DNA from: Bacteroidota bacterium
GTDB taxonomy: Bacteria > Bacteroidota > Bacteroidia > Bacteroidales > UBA7960
Assembly (NCBI GenBank): GCA_007694165.1
Contig: RECE01000185.1
Span: 1 to 35,813 of the forward strand
DNA: 35,813 bases
Direction: 5' to 3'
Both the position numbers and the translations under genes were made by a program. Below, in pieces: positions 9,601-17,300 of the stretch. How positions within the stretch are numbered: position 1 is the first letter of the stretch; the number at the start of each line of letters is the position of its first letter. The notes under the pieces were generated by a model that saw only the letters and a program-made list of their open reading frames with translations, did not search any database and was not told the DNA's origin.

Positions 9601-11339
9601 AACAGATAATTCTCGGGTCTGTAATGGCACCCGGAGATACGCTCTTCCATATTTTTGACAAAAAATTTGAGCCCGTTGATATCGGGTCTACACAACTGGA
9701 AATCTGGCATGACTTTGCCGATGCCCTTTCTGCCAATGATACACTGGTAGCAGAGTTGATAGTTCACGAACCCCCCGTTGCCGATCTGGGCCCGGAAATC
9801 TATACCCTCCAGGCTGACACCCTGATGCTGGATGCGGGAGAATCTTTTGTTTCTTACCTGTGGAATGATGGTTCTGAAGAGCAGTTTTTTACACCGTCTG
9901 TTCTGCATTCAGCTGTTTATTCGGTAGTGGTCACTGACGAAAATAACTGCACGGCCGAAAGTTCGGTGCAGGTGGTTGCCAATGATATTGCCGTTGCTTC
10001 CCTTGTTGATCCGGGTACGCTGATTTGCGGACTGCCGCAGGAACCTCTGCCGGTTTCGGTATTGCTTGTCAATACAGGTCACGATATACTGGCTGCCGGA
10101 TCCACCATTCCGGTCGGACTGGAGTTGCAATCTGTGGAATACCCGGAAGATTTGGTCTTGTTGCAGGATTTTGCTCCGGGCGATTCTCTGGTGCATCTCT
10201 TCGCGCAAACTTTTACCCCCGATGCTTTCGGAGACTATGCACTGGTTCTCTGGCATGGTATGGAAGATGTGGATCCGGGCAACAACAACCTGTCTGTTAC
10301 CATGGGTGTGCATCCCGCAGTATTGCCCGATCTGGGACCTGACATTTATACCCTTAGCCCCGATACCCTCTTGCTGGACGCCGGAGAAGGATACCATACC
10401 TACCTATGGCAGGATGGTTCGCAGGGAAGGTTCTTCACGCCCACGGCCATGTATTCGGCTGATTACAGCGTGGTAGTCTCTTCCGAAGAGGGCTGCCAGG
10501 GTACAGCTACCGTTAGGGTGAATGCTTTTGATTTTATGGTGGAACAACTCATTGCTCCCACCAGCAATTGTGCGCTCAGTGATGCAGAAAATCTGGTGTT
10601 CTCTTTACTCAATAACAGCCAGGACACCATTGCTGCAGGAGTCGACTTACCCTTCAACCTCAGAATAAACAATGATCTATGGCTGGAGGAACTGCATACG
10701 ACAGCTCAGGAGCTTTTGCCCGGAGAATCCCTGCAAATCACCTCCCACAATACATTTGATTTTTCTGGCGTCGATGATTATAATGTAGAGATTGCTTACA
10801 CCGGCACAGACGCCAATCCTGTCAATGACCTGCTTGAGACAGTTGTGCAGGTTACAGGGTTACCCTTTGTCTTTCTGGGGGAAGATATTATAACTTCCCG
10901 TCCCGATACCCTTGTGCTCGATGCAGGACCGGGTTATGCCTCCTATCTGTGGCAGGATGGTTCTTCCGGTTCGCAATATCATCAGGTACAGAATTTTGGC
11001 CTTCACTGGGTGGAGGTGACTGACCCCTGGGGTTGCCGGGCATCGGATACCCTGGAAGTTATATTGAGTACAAGGTTGTTAGATATTACTCACAACACTG
11101 TAATAAAAGTCTTTCCCAACCCGGCGGATGATTATCTTTACGTCCGTTTGGAAATGCCCGTTGAGAAGGTTTCTGTGGGTATAACCGATTTAACAGGAAA
11201 GCATATCAGAACGAATGATTATGAGAGGATTGGGAGAGAAGACCTTCGGCTGTCGGTGAGTTCGCTTCCCCCGGGCATGTATTTCCTGACCGTAATGATG
11301 AACGGCCAGCGGGAAGTGATACGGTTTATCAAGAAATAA
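3645..11339 (+). CDS. Giant secreted protein: MAM-like domains, nine 181-residue CARDB/Ig-like modules, type A T9SS tail
   Basis: From the ATG at 3645 the product is 2564 residues. MKKFTLQTIIFLIITLQ followed by VVKAQ is a typical signal peptide; an in-frame TTG (3606) and ATG (3609) upstream would only add a polar extension. Residues about 27-210 and 361-543 look like MAM/choice-of-anchor jelly rolls, separated by a segment (211-349) resembling the sialidase N-terminal BNR-associated domain. A CARDB-like domain (545-652) and a third jelly roll (655-836) follow. Residues about 841-2475 are nine tandem modules, each a CARDB-like half and an Ig-like half with DTLxLDAG, YLWQDGS and SVTVTD motifs. 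Residues 2480-2564, with IKVFPNPADDYLYV and LPPGMYFLTV, are a type A T9SS sorting domain. Probably an extended surface or matrix fibre. Ligand unknown. Confidence 0.9.
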   Translation: MKKFTLQTIIFLIITLQAAVVKAQDVVDTLFYEAFNANFMPAGWTQDRIVFQNQDPPDIHLRWKFEQGVGVTGGIPNAAKVGSHNLSFQKQGNFSYVTKIITPPIVVEGGNTFKPELRFWHAQHELIFSINPPNFRNDYLKVYYRHGLKGEWMELMHYESPNSPWEARALLLPAGLDTTYIAFEGITNWGGGVVVDEVQVVETEEWEMFLADVTTQRPTSARIAAGTQNNPVSRTRLLIRGNTGEYTLSKFTVGSGNTTDDDLMPQGVKLYLTRDRNFSTQFPVGNAMDFVNGMAVFDNLDLTLADGYSYIWVTYDIKEDAGNLHRANSWIPAGGILGSCNVALPDENQNPLGSRTIYRTILYDDFELENGWELTGEFEIDEPQGRGGAAEVGGGGNPGPSKAFIGSRVLGTDITGLGSSPGNYEPDLEEKAWTATSPSFDCTYYGEVTLSFQRWLNVFYSGYEDKVSVDVSIDGGATWGEVWRNDVFVGSAINWSEQTIAIPQADRQPNVKIRFTLGPTSSNNNYSGWHVDNLMVTGNFITRDTGVTGWLYPQTGCGLTENEGVGIVVRNFAIEPAPENLPVGYSLDGGATWHKEYIAQPIPSGESVTYVFNTKVDLSQPGNYTLQARTFLADDQFDDNDQYSKDVFSIPTYSRPYATDFSDNNGYWLPGGPSGSWEWGVPSGAVLNSALEGAKAWGTHLAGAYQNNETGWIESPCFTFQEEDYTVLQFMLQTHTPENDGITLQYSLNEGASWQLMEAWQDTLTWNWHDSEAIGWLASRFGSGKGWTGETLPPRQVRTVLPLSFKNQEKIRFRLAFAGGVNESFEGVVFDSFRLYQAPPDVGIAQITEPLDDCILSQNQPVTVEVFNYGINALPAGTQIPVSLQLGAYDEVTELLELAQPLAAGESVAYTFDARFDMTAPGDYPVLAYTALSGDDGFYHPGLSNDSLQTSVTVFGFPEPDLGGDIWSIVPDTLELQTAESYVAYLWQDGSDNATFQVSDLATQMYKVTVTDENNCAASDSLWVFAHDLQMSAFVAPVDTCIFEHEQPIGVLLENTGPGLLAAGAEIDVVLYYQQAFLVEETITLEQNLLPGEGLQHVFSVFPDMTPLGIYELSATHAFPDGNPVNDQLTVEVESIGYPIMDMVSEVITPDPLTVSVDAGEGFHTYLWTTGSEDRFLFPEEFGDYGVTVGNVLGCETSASVAIIPQYLDLELAGVLAPQVICAETGAVEVVIEILNHSNVTLDTGTGFSASYRFRNNDWVEEDVLLEADLAPGESTVHAFTTLINNIGSDTWQLEAALDFEGDEDDTNDLLQVSRGVYDLPVPLYFNEIYTLQADTLLLDAGEFEGYFWNDGFTGQLLPVTSLSSYEYIVTVTDFNGCSGTASVQVWAYDLNLETLLHPVSDCTMGTEETVTVMVKNSGHDVFVDGEIFPLSLYLDETWVATEDLILQEDLLPGATIAFDFQTTLDLSEIGVYQIKISHTLADAVEENNILDQTVETFGNPVIPLVNEVYTTRADTLVFDAGGGFVAWLWQDGSQEQFFTPDVMESAEYVVTVQDSNGCFSTHSIFLHAWDLSVSELVSPANHCELPVEPDEITIRIENTGHDNFLASTNIPLTLKQGEDIHTETLVLEETLHPGESLLYTFSIPFFTEEYGAYPFEIFHGYFDAQPANDTLVKTVYITEELMVFLGDDIYSLQADTLAIDGGGEYVAWLWQDGYEGRFYTPDQLESGTYSVTVTDIYGCVGSASVNVFAFDYAIEELLAPLSNCTLSGGEHVVFRLANRGHDVFDAGQVLIFAFEVEELAAFQEDFVLEEDLLPNQTLILTTENSFDFSAAGLYPLTIELLLTDAKDSNNVLTENVHVPGLPLVNLGEDLLTTRADTLMLDAGAGFSAYLWQDGHTEQFYTPPVMHSATYSVTVTDQYNCTASGSITLYAHDLAITALTSQQEFCGLPQGPQDITVQLTNTGHDMIVGGQEISLTLVLGEETVEEQIILGSVMAPGDTLFHIFDKKFEPVDIGSTQLEIWHDFADALSANDTLVAELIVHEPPVADLGPEIYTLQADTLMLDAGESFVSYLWNDGSEEQFFTPSVLHSAVYSVVVTDENNCTAESSVQVVANDIAVASLVDPGTLICGLPQEPLPVSVLLVNTGHDILAAGSTIPVGLELQSVEYPEDLVLLQDFAPGDSLVHLFAQTFTPDAFGDYALVLWHGMEDVDPGNNNLSVTMGVHPAVLPDLGPDIYTLSPDTLLLDAGEGYHTYLWQDGSQGRFFTPTAMYSADYSVVVSSEEGCQGTATVRVNAFDFMVEQLIAPTSNCALSDAENLVFSLLNNSQDTIAAGVDLPFNLRINNDLWLEELHTTAQELLPGESLQITSHNTFDFSGVDDYNVEIAYTGTDANPVNDLLETVVQVTGLPFVFLGEDIITSRPDTLVLDAGPGYASYLWQDGSSGSQYHQVQNFGLHWVEVTDPWGCRASDTLEVILSTRLLDITHNTVIKVFPNPADDYLYVRLEMPVEKVSVGITDLTGKHIRTNDYERIGREDLRLSVSSLPPGMYFLTVMMNGQREVIRFIKK
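6165..11066 (+). repeat. Nine-copy 543-base protein repeat (CARDB plus Ig-like module)
   Basis: The Leu codon before the WQDG motif, or its equivalent, falls at 6600, 7143, 7686, 8229, 8772, 9315, 9858, 10404 and 10947. The intervals are 543 bases seven times and 546 once, that is 181 or 182 codons. The copies differ substantially in sequence. Each carries one Cys near the start of the CARDB half and one near the end of the Ig-like half. Confidence 0.92.
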
Positions 11340-11371
11340 ACTGTAACGATGGTAAAAATATAGATAAAAAG

Positions 11372-14300
11372 ATGACAGGAAGAATACACACAGCAAAGCA
11401 AACTTGTAATGGCGCTCCAGCAAAAGGGTCGGCAAAAGGTTTGTATGTTTGGGTAAGGTATTTTCTTGCGATAGTGGTATTATTGGGTTTGACCCTTGAC
11501 TGCGTTTTATCTTTTGAAGTATATGCTGCAGATAATAGGTTAGTGTCTGCAAAAAACACCAAAAATGTTACGTGGGATTCACCTCCTTCTTTTTGTAACA
11601 ATACCGGACTGCAGGTTTTAACCGGTGCGCTGCCGGAAGGAGGAGCGTATAGCGGTACCTATGTTGATAAGGGCGAATTCGACACTGATGCTGCCAATCC
11701 CGGGGGGCATTGGGTAACTTATTCTTATACAGATGGTATGGGAAACAGTTCTTCTTCAGACGCTTTGATCATCGTCTTTGAAAACCCTCAGGCGGATGCC
11801 GGTGAAGCCATTGTTGTACCAAACGGTGGGCAAGTTGTTTTGGATGGATCTGCAACAGAAGGATCGGAGCCTTATGATTGGCAGTGGAGTCCTGCTGCGA
11901 TGGTAAATAATGCGAATATTTCCGGCCCGCAAACATTACCCATGGGCAATACGGTTAATTTTACGCTTACTGTAAGCGATGCAAATGGTTGTAAAAGCAC
12001 TGACAATGTTGTTGTGGCTGTTGCGAATAGTACTATTGTCTCTTTAATGCCTTTTGATCCGGTTTGTGTAAGTCAGAGTGTTGTTGGGCTCACCGGGGGA
12101 AATCCTTTGGGTGGAAAGTATTATGTCAATAACCAGACATCATCTTCTGAATTTGTTATACCCGCCAACCTTGGACCGGGAGAGCATCAGATTCATTATT
12201 TGGTTACAGACAACAATGGCCACATCAGCTGGGCTTCTCAAATACTTACCATATATCCTTTGCCCCAGATAGAGTGGGCAGGTGCGGGATTTTGCGATTA
12301 TGGAGGTTGGGTTGATCTGGAAGGAGCGCTGCCGGAAGGTGGAACCTATTTTGGGAATCATGTAATCAACAATCGGTTTAACCTCTCTCAGGCAGTCCCG
12401 GGACTTTATTCTATCTATTATACGCTAACGGACGCAAATGGGTGCAGTGCTACAAAAAATGCCATGGTAGAAGTACATAAACCTCCCCATGCCGAAGCAG
12501 GCCCCAATCAAACCGTTGTATTGGGTGAAACAGCCTGGTTGACGGCAGAGGATGGCGGAGAAAATGTCTATGAGTATGAATGGTCTCCTTCCGCCCTTTT
12601 GCCAGACCCGATGCTTCAGGTAGCAGAAACACATCCGTTAATTTCCTCCCAGGTCTTTAACCTTATTGTAACCGATTTACACACAAAATGTGTAGCGGAT
12701 GATTTTACTATTGTTCAAATCAGTGGGGGTGATGTAGAAATCACAAACGTTACTTATGGATCGTCTGTATGTTACGGAGACACTGTTTCTTTTGAAGTCC
12801 TTGCGGGAGGAGGAAGTGGAAATTACAACTATTATTGGTATAATACCCCACCTCCGTTTGGATTCCATATGAACCTCGATACAGGCAATCCGGTTTGGAA
12901 ATTTCAGGCTACAACCTCAGGCAATTTTACGTATTATTTAAGAGTAGTAGATGGTAATGACCCCAGCCAGTATGCCGATGGCGCTGCCGTTATTGACGTT
13001 TTTGAATTGCCTGTAGTGAATCTCGCAGATATTCACCCGGTTTGTGCCAATTCTCCCGGCTATTTCTTCCCGGATTATGAGTTTGGCATTTATTATATTT
13101 ATCAGGAAGTAGGTGGTTTTCAATATGAAATCCCCATTCCCTATAACCCTTATCCGTATTTCAATCCTGCTCAAATAGGAGAAGGAGAGTACACGGTTAT
13201 TTACGAGGTAACCAATGAGCATGGTTGCAGCAACAAGGCAGAAACGGGTTTTGAGATATGGCCCTACGTAAAAGCAGAATTTTATCTGCGTGTACCCGAT
13301 CGTTGTTTCAGCAATGCTATCACCATCAAGAATGATTCAAAGGGTGCTAATTCTTTCGTCTGGGATTTTGGAACCGAATTAGCCAATATTGAATTTCCTG
13401 ATGGCTGGACTCCCGATATGGTGGAGTTTGATCTGGTGTACCCAACTGTTACTGCACCTCAGGAATTTACCATCACCCTTACTGTTGAGGATGAGGACTC
13501 GGAATGTGATGATGTAATTTCCCGCTCTTTTACCGTTTATCCCAGGGCTGAGGCCTTTTTTGTGGGTGAGTATGATGGGTGCGCCCCCCATACCATTCAG
13601 TTTGAAGATCAATCCACCACCGGCCAGGCACTATACCATTTCTGGCGCTTCGGTGATGGTTCGCTCAGCATGGAACCCAACCCTGAGAAGACCTTTTACA
13701 ATTTCAGCCCTGTTGATTCGGTATTTACCGTAAGCCTTACCATTGCCACACAGGATTATTACTGCACCGAGACCTATAGTGCCGATGTAACGGTTTACCC
13801 GCAGACAGTTCCCGGTTTTGCCATCGACCCGGTGGAGCATTGCAGCCCTTATGAAGCCGTTTTTTCCAATGAAGCACTGCACGCCGAATGGATTACTTTT
13901 GATATGGGAGAAGGTACTTCGTTTACCACGGATGAGCCTGACACCCTCATGACATTTGTTCATGAGTATACCAACCTTTCTGCCACACCCGATACCCTTT
14001 TTGTAACCCAGACCATCGGGTTGGATCGCAACGATGACCAGGTGTGTGTAAAAGAATTTACCCGCCGGCTGGTGATTTTGCCCCAGGTGAAGGCAGTGCT
14101 TACAACTATCAACGTGGCACCTGAAGAGGGAGAGGATTTTGTTGCCGTATGTGCTCCTTTTACGGTGGAGTTTTCCGGAACCAGCTCTCTCAACGGACAT
14201 TCATTCTCCTGGATTTTTGATGACGGTGGTACTTCATCTGCAGCCGAACCTTCTCATACTTTTTACAATCCTACAGGATCTGTTATTGAACGTGAGGTCA

Positions 14301-17300
14301 TTCTGCGCACCGAAACCCTTTATGGTTGTGTGGATTACGATACCTTGATGATACACGTGCTGCCCGAGGTACATGCCAATTATACTTTCCTCCCCCAAAG
14401 CGGGTGCAGCCCGCTGGAAGTGGCTTTCACAAATACTTCTGTTTCCGGGTCTGCCATGACATGGTCCTGGAGTGATGAAAATGGCGATTTTTCTCAACAA
14501 CAACATCCATTGCATACTTTTTGGCATACATTGACGGAGTCTGTTCCGCAGGAATACCAGGTGCAGCTGCTGGCAGTCAACGCCCAGGGTTGCAGCGACT
14601 ATGTTGCTTCGGTTATCACCGTGAATCCCGAGGTGCAGGCCCATATCCATACGGAACCTGCACACACCGCCGGGGTACTGGAGGTTTGTGTGTCGGAAAC
14701 CATCAGGTTTTATGCAGAACATACCAACGGACCCAGCATGCATGCAGACTATTACGACTGGAGTTTTGGTCATGGCGATGCTTCTTCAGTGTCCATGAAC
14801 CCGGAGTTTACCTATCACCAGCCCGGAACTTACACGGTTACGCTGGGCGCATCTTCCCAATATAACTGCAGTGATGAGGCCATATTGACCGTTGTTGTTC
14901 ATCCCCTGCCCAATCCTGCATTCACCATTGATGTGGCCCAGGGATGCAGTCCGATGGAGGTAAATCTGAATTATGGTGCAGCACCGGTAGCCGGCTGGAC
15001 TTACCTGTGGGACTTTGATTTTGACGGTACTCCCGACTATACTTCCTATGCCCATGATGCCTTGCCTGCTTCCCATACTTTCACCAATACGGGAACAGAG
15101 ATAGAAACCTTTACCATGCAATTTCGCATTGAATCACCACAGGGTTGTGCCGGACAATTCTCCCGCGATGTGGTGGTCTGGCCCGAAGTGTCGGCCGTAA
15201 TTAAAACTACCCCGGAGCATGTTGATCATGAGCTTAGCTCCTGTGCCCAGTTTGAAGTGGCTCTGGATGGCTCTGAGTCGCACAATGCTACAGAATTCTT
15301 GTGGGATTTCGGCGATGGAATCACTTCCACACAGGCCAGTCCGGTGCATACCTTTTTGAATTTTGACCCGGAAAATGCGGTTACGTACAATGTACTGCTT
15401 ACCGCCCGCTCTCAGATTGGCTGTTTGGCCCAGGAGACCCTGCAGGTGGAGGTTACACCCAGGCCTTTGGCAGGATTTGCCGTGGTTATGCCATTGGCAT
15501 GCTCACCGGCTGAGGTTGAGTTTATCAATACCTCCATAGGTGCGACAGCATACGAATGGGATTTTGGCGATGGGAATGCTTCCATCGGGGACAATCCAAC
15601 CCATGTTTATGAGGTTTCTGCCGATGATTCCCCCACCACCTTCACCGTTACCCTGCGTGCCATCAACGATGGTTGTGAAAATGTCTATCAGCAGCAAATC
15701 ACCATCTATCCCTATCTGGAGGCAGATTTTGACTTTGAAATCATCGGAGATGGTTGTCATCCCCTTGCCGTCAATTTTACCAATACCACTACAGGTCATC
15801 CTGACCATTTGACATTTACCTGGAATTATGGTGATGGGAATTCCTCCTTTACTGGCAATGAAATCCATCAGCATGTTTTTGAGAATTTCAGCCCTGATAC
15901 GGATCAGACTTTCACCGTTCAACTAACAGCATCTTATGGGGATGTATGTATTGATGTGGTTGAAAAATATATTGTAATTCCTGCGCGACCCAAAGCTTTG
16001 TTTACCGTACCCAACAGCCCCGGTTGTGGCCCCCATGACATCGAGGTGATCAATCTTTCGGAAGGTGCAGTGGCGTTTCAGTGGGATTTTGGAGATGGTT
16101 CTGACTTTGTTCTGGACGAACACCCTGCACCTCACACTTACACGCGCACACCCGAAGAGGGTCCGGGCAATTACATCATTCAGCTGCACGTAACCGGCGC
16201 CAATGATTGCGTGCAGGTGTATGAGCAGGAAATATTGATTTACCCTGAAATTCATGCGCTGTTTTCCATGGATGATGCAGCAGGATGTCATCCCCACACG
16301 GTGGAGTTTACCAACCATTCAACCGGGGTGGAAACCTACTCCTGGAATTATGGCAACGGGCATACTTCCGGTGTTGCCGGGGAACTGCATTCTCGTACTT
16401 TCAACAATTTCAGCCATAGTGAAGAGGAGGTATTTACTGTAACCTTGCAGGTGGTTTCCGAATTTGGTTGTATGGATGAGATTTCTGCGGAGGTAACTGT
16501 TTATCCTGTCCCTGAGGCCGCTTTCCATACCAGCACGGCAGGGGGGTGCTCAACCTTGGAGGTGGAGTTCTTCAATACCTCCAACGGAAAAGGATTGACC
16601 TTTGAGTGGGATATGGACAATGGAACGGAAACCATTTTTGCCCAATCACCCCCTGCTCAGTTGTATGAGGTAGGTGCTGATCAGATACTTACGGTTTTTA
16701 GCCCCACCCTTACCGTCACCAACCCACAGGGATGTGTCAATGTCATCACCCATGATATCTATGTGTATCCTGAAGTGGAAGCTGCTTTTGAAGTCAACGT
16801 GTCAGAAGGCTGCCACCCCCTTACGGTGGAAATTACCAACCTGAGCGAAGGGGATTATGACCATCTCAATTTTGAATGGGATTACGGCGACAATCATACC
16901 TCTGAAACCCAGGCCGGAACTCACAGCCATACCTTCTACAATTACAGTCATGATACCGATGAGACTTTCATCCTGCGGCTTACGGCATGGTATGCCGATG
17001 AGTGTGTGGATGTTTTTGAAAAAGAAATTACGGTACTGGCCCGCCCCAAAGCTTCTTTCACCGTGTCCAACAGCCCGGGTTGTGCCCCGCATCCCATTGA
17101 AGTGGTGAATCAGTCGCTGGGTGCCGTTTCATGGAGTTGGAATTTTGGTAATGGAAGTGAACCGGTTGAAGAAGCTAATCCGGATCCGGTTACTTACACC
17201 CAACCTGCCGATGCCGGTGCAAAAGTATTTACCATTACCCTCGATGTGGAAGGTCTCAACGAATGTCCACACCAGTTTACCCAAGATGTGGTTATTTTCC

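Noticed and set aside
11444-11451. TATGTTTG matching the -7 promoter consensus
   Set aside because: It lies inside the coding sequence after the likely start and has no TTTG at the right distance.
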